Shown here: in pieces, positions 12,227 to 24,455 of the stretch
Layout: each line of letters begins with the position of its first letter
Numbering within the stretch: the stretch's first letter is position 1
Assembly: GCA_964006375.1 (NCBI GenBank)
Contig: OZ023267.1
Span: 38,349,753-38,413,752, forward strand
Reading direction: 5' to 3'
DNA length: 64,000 bases
Source of the DNA: Tillus elongatus
Lineage: Eukaryota; Arthropoda; Insecta; Coleoptera; Cleridae
Program-made: the position numbers and the translations under genes
The notes under the pieces: model-generated
The model's database searches: none
What the model saw: only the letters and a program-made list of their open reading frames with translations
Told to the model about the DNA's origin: nothing

Positions 12227-13447
12227 TCAAATGCAAAGAGAAAACAGAGAGCTAGAAACTACAGGTGCCGCACGATTTAATGAAGTTTTGTTCTTAATAA
12301 ACCTTAATATAAAAATACTTTCTAATGAATCAAGCATAGTTTGATGTCTGACATTTTTGACAAGTTTCAAATTTTCTTTGTCAATGTGGTGGTTATTATC
12401 CCATATATGTTGTGCCACACATGATTTGTCCACCGTACCATATCGTAACTGTGCGAGATGTTCACGAAATCTGGTGGCTATGTTTCCCCTAGTTTGGCTC
12501 ACGTATTTAAGATCACAATCTTTGCAACTAATCTCATAAATTCCGGACATTTCAGTGACTTTGTCTTCGTCTTTCGTATTACCCAACAAATTTTTTAAAT
12601 TACTTTTCGTCGAAAACGTCAAATGTAAATCGGCTTTCTTAAAAATACTTTCCAAACCCTTTGTGATTCGTGGTTCATAAGGTAAACACACAAATTTTTT
12701 CTCGGTTTTATCATTCTTAAATGTCGTACATTCAGATATCAACTTCTTTGTTCTGTGTTTGTTAACTAATTTGTCTATTAAACCATCCGAGTAACCGTTA
12801 TATCTCGCCACATTTTTTATGTATTTTAATTCTGTATTAAATCTATTTTTACTCAACGGAAAATTGATCAATCTATTTACTAAGAAATTTAAACTAGCCG
12901 TTTTTTGTGCAAACGTATGATGTGAATCATTAGGAATATAACTAATAGTAGCCGTTTCCTTCCTATAGACATCGAATTCAAGCGAGCCTTTATTTTTAAT
13001 GACTAGTACATCTAAGAACGAAAGTTTATTGTTGATTTCTATTTCGTGGGTAAATTTTATTGAATCAAATTGACTATTTAGTTTTTCAGTAAATTCTTCT
13101 ACCCTACATGTATTTGTGTCAAACACTGCAAAAATATCATCGACATAACGAAACCAAACTCTAGGGAAATACCCACTTTTATTTTTTAAATTCGTCTCAA
13201 ATCTGCTCATAAACAAATCTGCAATAAAAGGCGATAATGGATTGCCCATAGCTGTGCCTTCAGTTTGTTCAAAGAACTCATTGTTAAATTGGAAAATATT
13301 TTGTTTTATACAAAGGATAGTTAGAGTTAAATATTCTTTGCAGACGTCTTGACTTATATTGTTCAATTTTAATAATTCTTCCAAATACTCCAACGTTTGT
13401 TTTGTGGGTACACTAGGAAATAATGACGCCACGTCGAATGACATCAA
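12227..13447 (-). CDS. Penelope-like reverse transcriptase with C-terminal GIY-YIG endonuclease (5'-truncated)
   Basis: An open frame of 406 codons. RT motifs in order: FDVASLFPSVP near residue 4 (motif A), EGTAMGNPLSPFIADLFMSR near 65-85 (motif B), WFRYVDDIFAVF near 98-109 (motif C, YVDD), NNKLSFLDVLVIKNKG near 139. The C-terminal endonuclease starts at GIYEISCKDCDLKYVSQTRG, followed by ATRFREHLAQLR and LDSLESIFI, which carry the expected Arg and Glu. The CxxC inside GIYEISCKDC is typical of this family. The usual YIG reads YVS here, so nuclease activity is doubtful. The N-terminus is cut at the inverted junction near 13450, so the first in-frame Met is not a natural start. It would copy RNA primed at a nicked target. 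The frame is clean, implying a fairly young insertion. Confidence 0.85.
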   Translation of the reverse strand: MMSFDVASLFPSVPTKQTLEYLEELLKLNNISQDVCKEYLTLTILCIKQNIFQFNNEFFEQTEGTAMGNPLSPFIADLFMSRFETNLKNKSGYFPRVWFRYVDDIFAVFDTNTCRVEEFTEKLNSQFDSIKFTHEIEINNKLSFLDVLVIKNKGSLEFDVYRKETATISYIPNDSHHTFAQKTASLNFLVNRLINFPLSKNRFNTELKYIKNVARYNGYSDGLIDKLVNKHRTKKLISECTTFKNDKTEKKFVCLPYEPRITKGLESIFKKADLHLTFSTKSNLKNLLGNTKDEDKVTEMSGIYEISCKDCDLKYVSQTRGNIATRFREHLAQLRYGTVDKSCVAQHIWDNNHHIDKENLKLVKNVRHQTMLDSLESIFILRFIKNKTSLNRAAPVVSSSLFSLCI

Positions 13448-13515
13448 AATCTCTCATTCATTTGGAGTATTTGGATCTCGCACAGTTACGATATGGCACG
13501 GTGGACAAATAATGT

Positions 13516-13707
13516 GTGGCACAACATATATGGGATAATAACCACCACATTGACAAAGAAAATTTGAAACTTGTCAAAAATGTCAGACATCAAACTATGC
13601 TTGATTCATTAGAAAGTATTTTTATATTAAGGTTTATTAAGAACAAAACTTCATTAAATCGTGCGGCACCTGTAGTTTCTAGCTCTCTGTTTTCTCCTTG
13701 CATTTGA
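13516..13707 (+). pseudogene. Penelope-like element, C-terminal GIY-YIG fragment (inverted copy)
   Basis: The translation AQHIWDNNHHIDKENLKLVK, then NVRHQTMLDSLESIFILRFI, is identical over its length to the C-terminus of the 12227-13447 frame except for the last residues (SPCI against SLCI). It begins inside the endonuclease domain and lacks GIY and the RT, so it is a duplicated end rather than a gene. Confidence 0.85.
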
Positions 13708-14286
13708 CCGCTTAAATACTCCTAATTTGTCTGGTAGAATAATAAATTATTGTCAATAACTCGACCGGTTTATACATATATTGATCACTATGATTGTCTT
13801 GATTTAAATACCGGTTCTGTTTTTTGTATATATGTAGTCAATATAAATATTTTCACGAAGAATTAAAATCAATATAAATATAGTTTTTATGCAGTATTTA
13901 AGTTGAACTATTTTTCCTTTGTTAAAGTTAACACGGTGAGACAGACATCGGGGTTTTTAGTTTTCTATTTTTAAAAGAGATGAGTTGAGCTTATGTTGTT
14001 TATCTCACCAGATGTCTTTATCGGCATGAACCAATATCCACATAGTAAATTTCTAGATCGAAAAGAAACGTGCCGTTTCTTTGAAGAACTCTGGTCCTTT
14101 TAATACCTATATTAGATAAGGGTCATAAATTTGTCGACCAAAAGATTAAAGCAGGTCTCGGACCTGTTTCATTGCGCAATAAACAAACGATCGTTCTTGG
14201 ACGACAACTTTACTTCGGACTAGTTCGTTTACCTTGACGCGATATAAATATGCGGGATCTAGTTTTTTATGTTAGAATTTTTCTTC

Positions 14287-14330
14287 CTCTGAAGATGTTG
14301 ACTTTGTCAACGAAACGATCGTAAGGTCTC
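14287..14330 (+). ncRNA. hammerhead-ribozyme-like motif, inverted copy
   Basis: The same motif on the plus strand: CTGAAGA at 14289-14295, stem 14297-14302 with 14306-14311, GAAAC at 14312-14316, short stem GATC/GGTC at 14317-14328. Confidence 0.45.
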
Positions 14331-14459
14331 TGAAATATGTGTTGTGGTGATGTGGGTGTTCTCCAAGTGTACTTATTAGTGCTCATCACAGCTTCCAGTT
14401 TTCACATAGTGACATCTATTGTATTCATCTCTCACTATTGAAAACAGTTAATTATGTCA

Positions 14460-14830
14460 CTAAGTGAAGTGAGTTTAAAAGGTTGCCTGTTAACCAAAAA
14501 AGTTATTCAGTGTCAAATTCACTTGAATTCATTAATAAAATTAAAGATGTTAAATTGGTGGAAGGCGAGGTTTTGATATCATTTGATATAGCGTCTTTAT
14601 TTCCTAGCGTGCCCACATAACAAACGCTAACGGATTTAGAACAGTTGTTGAGATTGAACAACATAAGTGAAGAGGTTTGTAAAGAATATTTAACATTAAG
14701 AAACCTTTGTATAAAACAAAATATTTTTCATTTTAGCAATACGTTTTTTGAACAAACTGAAGGCACGTCAATGGGCCACCCACTCTCTCTATTCACTGCA
14801 GACCTTTTTATTTGTAAATTTGAGACCTGG
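14460..14830 (+). pseudogene. second Penelope-like RT fragment
   Basis: The translation reads SVSNSLEFINKIKDVKLVEG, then ISFDIASLFPSVPT (motif A), a TAA, then TDLEQLLRLNNISEEVCKEY, LTLRNLCIKQNIFHFSNTFF, and EGTSMGHPLSLFTADLF (motif B), ending at FICKFET. It is similar to but distinct from the 12227-13447 protein. It includes sequence just N-terminal to the truncation point of that copy. It breaks off just before the foldback element starting at 14885. Confidence 0.8.
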
Positions 14831-14884
14831 CAAGTGAAACAAATACTAACTTATACTTATTGGTTCCAGTATTACAAAAATTTC

Positions 14885-15975
14885 GGGAGGCAGCAAGTGC
14901 GTTATAGTAGTGAATTTCCATAAGAATTGTACACTGTTAGTAAGATATACTATTTAAACTAATTATTTAAATTTAAACGGACCTTTAAGATCAGTTTTAG
15001 AGTCCTAGTTAGCGATTATTTGAAAAATTTTAGGTTTTTATGGAGGTACAAAATTAAAATTTGGTCTTAGATATAATATGTAAATACTGCAAGTGTCTTT
15101 AAAAAAATTGTGTTACAAATTTCATTAAAGTTACAAAAGTTTTTCAGAAAACAACTAATTATTTACAAAGGGAATGTACCTGTCAAATTATAAATATGAC
15201 AGGTATTTTTCCTTATTCATTGTTTGGATGGTTTTGTTTTAGTCAACCCATCCAGTTTTTGCAAACAATACACAACATAAAAGGTTTTTTAAAACAAAAC
15301 GAAGCTCAATATGTTATTTCTCTTTAATTTATTACCCACGTGCGTTTACATAGGTGTTACTAAAGTTCAAGATTGAAGATTCTGGCTTAATGGGAAATTT
15401 ATTGAGCTATCGGATTTGAAATATTTTTACGATAATTTTCTACCATAACATAAAAAACCTTTTTTGTTGCTTATTGTTTGCAAAAACTGGATGGGTTGAC
15501 TAAAACAAAACCATCCATGCAATTAATATAGAAAAATACCAGTCATATTTATAATTCGACAGGTACATTACCTTTGTAAATATTTTTTTTCTGAAAAACC
15601 TTTGTAACTTTAATGAAATTTGTAACACCATTTTTTTAAGACACTTGCAGTACTTACATATTTTTATAATTCGACAGGTACATTCCCATTGTAATTCATT
15701 TATTTTTTCCGAAAAACGTTTGTAACTAATGAAATTTGTAACACAATTTTTTTAAAGGCACTTGCAGTACTTACGTATTATATCTAAGACCAAATTTTAA
15801 TTTAGTAGCTCCATATAAAATATAAATTTTTTCAAATAATCCCTAACTGGGACTCTAAAACCGATCACCAATGTCGATTTAAATTTAAATAATTAGTTTT
15901 AATAACATATCTTACTAATAGTGTACAATTCTTATAAAAAATCACTACCATAACGTACTTGGAGCGTCTAGACTT
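14885..15975. mobile_element. foldback element with E/E' termini
   Basis: The left end (GCAGCAAGTGCGTTATAGTA) and right end (CTACCATAACGTACTTGGAG) are inverted repeats. Arms of about 400 bp share ACACTGTTAGTAAGATATAC/complement, GTGTTACAAATTTCATTAAA and AACCCATCCAGTTTTTGCAA. The right arm contains a partial direct duplication of about 120 bp (15540-15665 against 15666-15785). No coding capacity. Related copies are at 16138-16277 and 60432-61161. Confidence 0.8.
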
Positions 15976-16277
15976 TTATAAAACGGGTGCATTGCGTTTT
16001 TCCAAAACAGCACTAACTCAAAGATAAGAAGATTATCACTATACAATATAGTTTCAACTTTAAGTTTATAACATAACCTATAAGCAAATACCTTGGTTTA
16101 CACGAAAGTTATTTAAGTAATATTTTACTTACCATTTTTTCAAATAATCGGTAACCGATCTCCAAGGTCCATTTAAATTTAAAGAATTAGTTTTAATAAT
16201 ATATCTTACTAATAGTGTACAATTCTTATGAAAATTCACTACCATAACGTAATTGCTGCGTCTGGAGTTTTACTGTT
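15976..16277. repeat. duplicated right end of the foldback element
   Basis: 16138-16277 repeats 15835-15975, including TAGTGTACAATTCTTATGAA and ACCATAACGTAATTGCTGCG. The intervening sequence around 15980-16135 is not recognised. Confidence 0.65.
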
Positions 16278-16795
16278 CACAGTAATGATCATTGACATGA
16301 AAATAAGTTAACCCTTCTTAAAAAAAAAATTAACCAATAACAAACCAAGAAATAAAGAAACTACAACAAACAACGTTAAACGTTCTTATGTGTATATGGA
16401 AGTCCTGTTGAATATTTTCGATGTAATTCCTTGCCAATTCCAATCAGATATATTTTGTATATAAAATAATGAAATTCTTTACATAACTGTTGTCGAAAGT
16501 CCTGTATTGTAAATAAATTACGATCGCTAAAGAATTAATTTTACATTCAAATTGGTTCCTACATTATTTGAGCTTTCAATTCGCTCAAGTATGAAACGAT
16601 GTAGATTTAAACCGGAAAATACTTTTTCTAGAGTTTCTGCCGCCTGTTTACTTCCTGCAGAGGAACCTACTTATTTTGCATGTCGGAATATAGAGGCAAA
16701 ATTTGCATCTCAAATACATGTAGCGTCTCTTTTTCATCGCATCGTTTAAAATCTACTAGTTCAAGCCATGTTACTTCCACATCGTCAAAAACTCT
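16278..16795. other. no gene recognised
   Basis: The 65-codon frame at 16552-16749 has no recognisable family. Confidence 0.4.
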
Positions 16796-18169
<1,374 letters not shown>

Positions 18170-18640
18170 CAAGTTTAGAAGTTTGGCATTGCACACATAA
18201 ATTTCAAAAATTTTGTTTTACTTAAACGTCGTAAAAAGTGTCAAAACAGACAGAAAACATGTTAGGGCTTGCAACGAATTGAGATATCGTCTTCAAACTT
18301 GTTAGACAATTAGCACCCGACAAACGAACGGTTCGGAGTGTTTTTGGGTAAAATGGCTCCAGGGGGTAGGGGATGAATGGGTGATGATTGGGTGAAAATT
18401 GACATTTTAAAAATTAAAACTCGAATAATATAACGTTTTAGGGTTTTTTATTAGAAAACTTTCAATTTCATCAAACATCTTGTATTCTATGCTGAAATTA
18501 AATTAGGTGTTGAATGTGTGGGGGTGGAATATCGGTGACAGAAATTTCGAATTTTCTTTGCTGCAACGGCGTAAAAATCTCAAAACCAGTAGCAGCTCCT
18601 GCCCTAATGCATTGGGGGTGCGGAAGAAAAAAAAGTTCGC
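18170..18640. repeat. intergenic, with a dispersed repeat fragment
   Basis: 18255-18460 is similar to 20130-20320: CGAATTGAGATATC, GTTTTTGGGTAA, GGTGAAAATTG and AATATAACGTTT recur in the same order. The family is unknown. No gene. Confidence 0.6.
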
Positions 18641-19074
18641 GACGCAGCAAGTGCGTTATGGTAGTACATTTTTATTAAATGTTTCAAATTTGAATAACTC
18701 AAGTTTCTACAAACGTATAAAGTTGAATTTTGGTGTGTGGTAGTATCTTACCCAGAGCAATATATCCACCAAACTTCATCAAAAGAACTTTGTAATTTTC
18801 GAAGAAAAAAAATTTTTTCAAAGGAAAACTCAAAATTTGAATAATTAAATTTTCTAAAAATGTAGAAAGTTGAATTTTAGTGTGTAGTAAGGTTTTTTAC
18901 AAAGCAACATATCCACCAAATTTCATTAACATACCTTTGTAATTTTCAGGGAAAAATATTTTTTTTGGAACAAAACTCAAAATTTTTCCGGAAAACTTCT
19001 CCAAGCAAATAATAAAAGAAAGGCACTTGCCGAGTTTCATCGAAATCAGTTGCTTATTTTTTGAGTTATCGGTT

Positions 19075-19166
<92 letters not shown>

Positions 19167-19287
19167 GAAACTGGCCCCGGATATGGGTTCTAGGGGTCCT
19201 AGTTCGCGCTCATTTGAAACATTTTTTGTAAAGTCTCTCCATCGATACCTCTTTATTAGTAAATTTTTTTAAATAAAAATTCACTAA
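18641..19287 (-). mobile_element. (TA)n repeat family, compact copy with both ends
   Basis: This is the simplest two-ended exemplar. E motif GACGCAGCAAGTGCGTTATG at 18641, body of three short related blocks (CAACATATCCACCAAA and similar), ACTTGCCGAGTTTCATCGAA, TTTTTTGAGTTATCGGTTTG, TA tract 19078-19160, GAAACTGGCCCCGGATATGG, hairpin 19257-19287. Length about 650 bp, no coding capacity. Confidence 0.8.
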
Positions 19288-19974
19288 AAATGAAGGGCTC
19301 GCCTATTTTTTCCCCGAAAATGAATTATAAAGAAACCTACTTACTAAACTTAATAATTATTAACTACTTACCAAGTTTTCCTCTAGTTAGTTATAAGTTA
19401 TAGTAGTTAAAAAGTCCCTTAAATGGTTAACTTTTAAATTTAAAATATTCACTGAATTAATCACAGTATCACAATTATTTTGTCCACTTATTAAGCAACC
19501 CGAAGTAGTAGTAATAATAATAATAATTGTCTTGTTAGAACATGTAAACTACAACGAAATGACCTAATTAAAAATCAATCCAACGCAAAGACGAAAATTA
19601 CTAGGTAGTAGGTACACACGCTCTGCCAAAAGCCCAGTACAAACTGGAAGTGTGTAATTTTATAGCACACAACAGATTGCTTATTCGGTCGTTTTCGACG
19701 AAGAACATCAAGATTCGGCGATCATTTCGCACTGAAGTATCGCATTTCCTGAGAGCGCCGAAAAATACACACCGCCGCCCGACTGCTTTATATGGATATG
19801 GATGTATATATATATCGTCTGCAAAGATTAACACTATACTTATTCTGATTCTGTATTCTGTATTAATGGCTGCCGACCCTCTGCGATCCTCGATATATTA
19901 ATTTTGTCTGTTGAATGCAGGAGGTAAAACATTAAATAAAAATTTATCAAAATATAGCATAGCAAAAATATTAA
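19288..19974. other. no gene recognised
   Basis: Short overlapping frames at 19601-19901 on both strands show no known domain. It includes a small (TAA)n run near 19508-19528. Confidence 0.4.
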
Positions 19975-20330
19975 TTTTTCCACGGCAGGCGGCAGTGCGC
20001 GCGCAGGGGCGCCCTTATTGAGGAGCCGCCTTTGCTCAAAACACATAGCAAACTTCATTCGGGAACGAAAATTTGTTGTCTGTCGGTTGGTCTGTCGGCC
20101 TGTATGTCTGTCTGCTAGTAGGCGCAATAACTTTCGAACGAATTGAGATATCACCTTCAAATTTGGCACCCAGATAGCCTCGGACAAAGAAACGCTGCGA
20201 ATTGTTTTTGGGTAACATTGCTTTAGGGGGCAGAGGAGGAATGAGGGGTGATTTGGTGAAAATTGGCATTTTCTGGTTAAAGCTTGAGTAATATAACGTT
20301 TCAGGTGTTTATGGTTACAGCACTACAAAT
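19975..20330 (+). repeat. dispersed repeat fragment with CTGT-rich segment
   Basis: A GC-richer start (19980-20030) is followed by GTCTGTCGGTTGGTCTGTCG and related CTGT repeats, then CGAATTGAGATATCACCTTC and GTTTTTGGGTAACATTG, as at 18255-18460. It probably belongs to a non-autonomous transposon; family not identified. Confidence 0.6.
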
Positions 20331-21645
20331 ATTTTCTTTGTGGTTAAGTCATGAAACGTAAATTAATTTCATGAGAATTTCTTTCTAAGGAGAGTCGATT
20401 GTCACAGTTATGTGGAAGTTATGATTTAATTTGCAGCTCTATTTATATAATATGGATAACGTTATTTTTTTAAAGGAGCGATTCTATTTTACTTCTCTAA
20501 ATATATTTTTCTTCCTTAGGGACATAATTATATCACCAAATATTAGCGTACAAAGAAAATGCTTAAAAAATAGGTTTATTTACTTACAACATAGAAGAAC
20601 GCTACTTTAATAATTCTAAACAAAAGCAAAATATTTGACTAGGTTTCCTCTGTCGTATTTGTGTGTGAAGGACCCCCCCCCCCCATATGTAGTTATTTGC
20701 AGATTTTTTAGAAAAAGACCTCGCAAATCTCTTACAAGTAAGCTTTACAGTGTTTTAAAAATGTATGTCAAAACGCCTTTCTGAATAATTATATCTTAGA
20801 AGGGGTGTGTAAATGGCTTGAATATGTTCGTTGGTCAGGAAGTCAGACCAGTTTTTTTGGGACAATTTTAAGTTTATCTATCTACGTTAACTAACGTTTT
20901 GTTTGCATGATACTTGGCACGGGCTTCATGCCCTAGAGATGTTACTGTTAAAAATATACGTAACAAATAATGGCAGAATTAGTAGAATTGCCATTGAAAC
21001 ACATTCAATGACTGTTTCTATCTTATATTCCGTCTTACGTTTAAGTTTAAAGATAAAAAATAAATTATTTTTAAATCTTTTTATAGAGACTTAACTTGAT
21101 TTTGTTTACATTTCCACTACATTATACTACACTTTGATTCTAAAACTGCATTTGGGGTCTTTCATCAAGCTACAAATATAGTGTTTTTAAAAATTGATTG
21201 AATCCCCCAGGTAGACAATAATTACTTGGCATATTTTTAATTTCATGTCGTCTGTCATTTGCGATATCTGTGCCCAGACTTTACGATTCTTGGTTCGGGT
21301 AATATGTTTTATGCCTGTTAGTTATTCTGTTTCGTGACCGTTGATGTATGGTTTATACCTGTTGCATGAATCAAGCTACGCATTTCAGTTAGCTACTGTG
21401 TCTGTCAAGCATTGGACTTTAATCACCAAGTCGTTTCAACGCATGTCTGTCATATTTTATTTTTAATTTGCAAAAACTCCAGGTATTGTGAACCAAATTA
21501 CTTAAAATTCTTAACGTAGGTTTATTTACACCCTTTCTAGCCACCTATAAGGTCTCATTGCAGTTACTCTAATACTTACAAAAATAAAGCGTTCACAAAA
21601 TTTATGTATATTTTTGGGGAAAAAATGTTCATTATAGCTGATATA
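20331..21645. other. no gene recognised
   Basis: AT-rich. It includes a run of 13 or more C near 20671-20683. The 63-codon frame at 20903-21094 is not recognised. Confidence 0.4.
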
Positions 21646-21732
21646 CGAACTCGTCGCCGGGGTCTTAATAAAATGAAGATATGTGCCAAGTTTCGTTTAA
21701 AGCAGTTGAGTATTTTTTGAGTTATCAGTTGG

Positions 21733-21813
<81 letters not shown>

Positions 21814-21817
<4 letters not shown>

Positions 21818-23729
21818 GGCGCATTGAAAACGAAACAGACCGATTTGCGTCCAGAATTTTTTTTTAAGAAACGCTGAAATACGTCCATTTTAATATTGAG
21901 TGGGACATGTTTTGTCATAAAACTCAACTTTGTCACATCAACCCTTTTAAGGGTGGTTATAAAAACCCTTATATTTTAAAGAGGGAACATAGGTCATTTG
22001 AAAGATCTTTCTTTTCTTAATTCAGCACACTAATTTTTTTGGAAGTTTTATTAACTCGTTTAAAAATTATTCACAGTTGAAGATGCAAAAACGCATTTCA
22101 CTCACTCCGATAAGAAATGTACTGATTGTCAATGTTTTGTTGGTTTGTAAACAAAAAATTGACTATCAGAGCATTTCTTATCGGAATGAGAGAAATGCGG
22201 TTTATTATTTCAGTTTATAGGTCGTTTTGATACTTGATAATACCACCGAAAACTAATTTCACAATGCTGTATTCTGTAGAAGAAAGAGTTGAAATAATTA
22301 CTCTTTTTTTCAAACACGATGACTGTGCCAACCGTACCGCAAATTTGTTTAATGAACGACATCCGAACAGACATGTTAACAGAAAATACATTTTGGAGTT
22401 AGTTTAAAAGTTTCGAAAAAGTGGTTCAGTAGCCAACAAAAAACGGGATCCTGAATGTGAATTTCCGGTTAGAAATGAGACTACTGAGATTGAAGTTTTA
22501 GGACAAATTGCTGCAGACCCAACTTTGAGCACGAGAAAATTGGCAACTGTTTCAAACATCAAAAGAAGGACTATTCAGCGAATATTGAAGCACCATAAAT
22601 TTCACCCGTATAAAATTCATCTTGTATAACAACTGAATGAAGATGATTTTAATCGGCGGCTGGAGTTTTGTGAAGTTATGAATGCACGAATAGCTGATAA
22701 CGGCAACTTTCTGTTCAATATCTGTTTTTCAGACGAGTGTACGTTTTTATTGAACTCTACAGTCAATCGTCATAATTGTCGTTATTGGGCAGATAATAAT
22801 CCAAGAAATGTTTACGAAGTCAACACTCAAACTCCACAGAAATTAAATGACTGGACTGGCATTTTTGGAGACCGTTTATTCGGACCAATTTTTCTTGATG
22901 GCAATTTCATTGGCGAAACGTATTTGGAGTTACTAGAAGATATCGTTTACTCTCTACTAATTGACATTGTTGAAAATGATGATCGCTATCAAGACAATCA
23001 ATTAGTTTTTCAACAAGATGGAGCTCCTCCGCGTTTTTCACAAGGTGTTAGGGAGTTTTTGAACAGAGAGTTTCCAGAGCAATGGATTGGGCGTAGAGGT
23101 ACTGTTTAGTGACCCCCTAGATCACCAGATTTAACTCCTTTAGACTTCTTTCTATGGGTCATTTAAAGAGTAGAATTTACGCAATAGAACCGGAGTCTCT
23201 GGAAGATTTACGACGACGCATTGTTGAAGAAAGCTGTCTAATAACTCCAGAAATGCTCCAGAATGTCAGAGCTCGCTTTGAACAAAATTTGTACTTTTGT
23301 ATGGAAGCTGAAGGTCAACAATTTAAACACTTGCGTAACTGAATAAACATTTTTTAACGTTTGGTTTTGTTTTTTAGTTTTTTTTAACGAAAAATTGACT
23401 AATTTGTACATTTCTTATCACAATGAATGAAATACGTTCTTGAAACTCCAACTCTGAATAAATTTTAAACGAGTTGATAAAACTTCAAAAAAAATAATGT
23501 GCTGAATTCAGAAAAGAAAGAGCTTTCAAATTATGTAACACTCGACCCATGTTTCCTATTTAAATAATAAGGGCTGTTATCACCACCCTTAAGGGGTTGA
23601 TGTGACAAAGTTGAGTTTTATGTCAAAACATGTCCCCCTCAATATTAAAATTGACATTTTCAGCGTTTCTTAAAAAAAATTTTTTTTTGGACGCAAATTG
23701 GTCTGTTTCGTTTTCAATGCGCTACCCAG
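21814..23729 (+). mobile_element. mariner element inserted in a TA tract
   Basis: The left end GGGTGGCGCATTGAAAACGA and the right end (reverse complement CTGGGTAGCGCATTGAAAAC) lie inside TA repeats. The inverted repeats continue for about 300 bp, sharing AAACTCAACTTTGTCACATC and AATTCAGCACA, for example. The left terminus appears to have lost two bases relative to the right. Confidence 0.85.
22264..23342 (+). pseudogene. mariner-type (DD41D) transposase pseudogene, nearly full length
   Basis: The ATG at 22264 gives MLYSVEERVEIITLFFKHDD (first helix-turn-helix region), then NERHPNRHVNRKYILELV and a TAA. Next come LSTRKLATVSNIKRRTIQRI and LKHHKFHPYKIHLV (second helix-turn-helix) and a TAA. NEDDFNRRLEFCEVMNARI leads to CFSDECTFLLNSTVNRHNCR (first Asp), FGPIFLDGNFIGETYLELLE, VFQQDGAPPRF (second Asp), and PPRSPDLTPLDFFLW (third Asp), with 41 residues between the last two. 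Two adjacent stops (TAG TGA, apparently from GAG TGG) precede the PPRSPDL segment. A 1-base loss near 23157 shifts the frame into GHLKSRIYAIEPESLEDLRR and the tail GQQFKHLRN ending at 23342. All three catalytic Asp survive, so decay is recent but the copy is dead. Confidence 0.9.
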
Positions 23730-23812
<83 letters not shown>

Positions 23813-23930
23813 CGAACAGACCTTGGATTTTGGCTCTAGAGGCCCTTATTCGCGCTCATTTGAAAAAATGTTCCGAAATTCTTACCATCATTACCTTTAT
23901 TAATGAATTTTCCTAATGAAAATTCACTAA

Positions 23931-24455
23931 AATACACACATTTATAATGTAACATAGGTACCACTTAGTAAAAACAAAACGAAAAATATTCTTTGAAAAC
24001 AAATAAACCTCGAAATAAACATATACTAAGCAAAAAAATATTTTTCAAATAAAGCCAAAAAGGAAAAAAATTGTATTATTTAAGAAGTTATTATCTTCGT
24101 TTAGGACACACAGAAAATTTAAAAAGGTATTCTGCCCGGCGACTTTTAGCACAACGTTGCCAAATTCTGGAAGATTTTATGGAATAGTATGTTATACGTT
24201 TATAGTCCCCCTAGATACCTCGAAATCCCCTGAAGTACCTAGAAATTCCCCAAAATACTGCGAAATTCCCGAAATGCCTCGAAACTTACCAAAATACACC
24301 GACATTCCCCGATATATCTCGAAATGCCCCTGCAATTCCTTGTACACTAAAATACCTCAGTGATTTACCGCTCGTGAAAAACGGTGGCGTAGATTTTTTT
24401 GAAAATTCGCTAAAGCAAGAAAACCAAATATCTATATCCAGAGCTATTTGTTGTA
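23931..24455. other. no gene; contains a minisatellite
   Basis: Apart from the 20-bp repeat at about 24205-24335, nothing is recognised. Confidence 0.45.
24205..24335. repeat. degenerate 20-bp minisatellite
   Basis: About six imperfect units of the form CCTCGAAATTCCCCGAAAT with near 20-bp spacing, such as ACCTAGAAATTCCCCAAAAT and TCTCGAAATGCCCCTGCAAT. Confidence 0.7.

Larger units (their letters stand above)
11553..14388 (-). mobile_element. Penelope-like element with an inverted partial copy
   Basis: A 5'-truncated minus-strand copy (11553 to about 13450) is joined, after about 30 bp of unrelated sequence, to a plus-strand copy of its 3' third (about 13482-14388). The inverted arms match nearly base for base across the end of the reading frame and the 3' UTR, out to TAATAAGTACACTTGGAGAA at 11553 and its complement near 14370-14388. 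Head-to-head partial copies are common for Penelope-like elements. A hammerhead-like motif is present in each arm. Confidence 0.8.
21646..23930 (-). mobile_element. (TA)n repeat family copy split by a mariner
   Basis: The flank at 21646-21735 matches the reverse complement of 1284-1375. TA tract 21739-21813, then the mariner 21814-23729, then the TA tract resumes at 23730-23808. It is followed by GGCCCTTATTCGCGCTCATT and the hairpin ending TTCACTAA at 23930. Removing the mariner restores a normal repeat. Confidence 0.8.

Noticed and set aside
20671..20683. Poly-C run as a possible functional element
   Set aside because: Simple homopolymer, with no associated signal.
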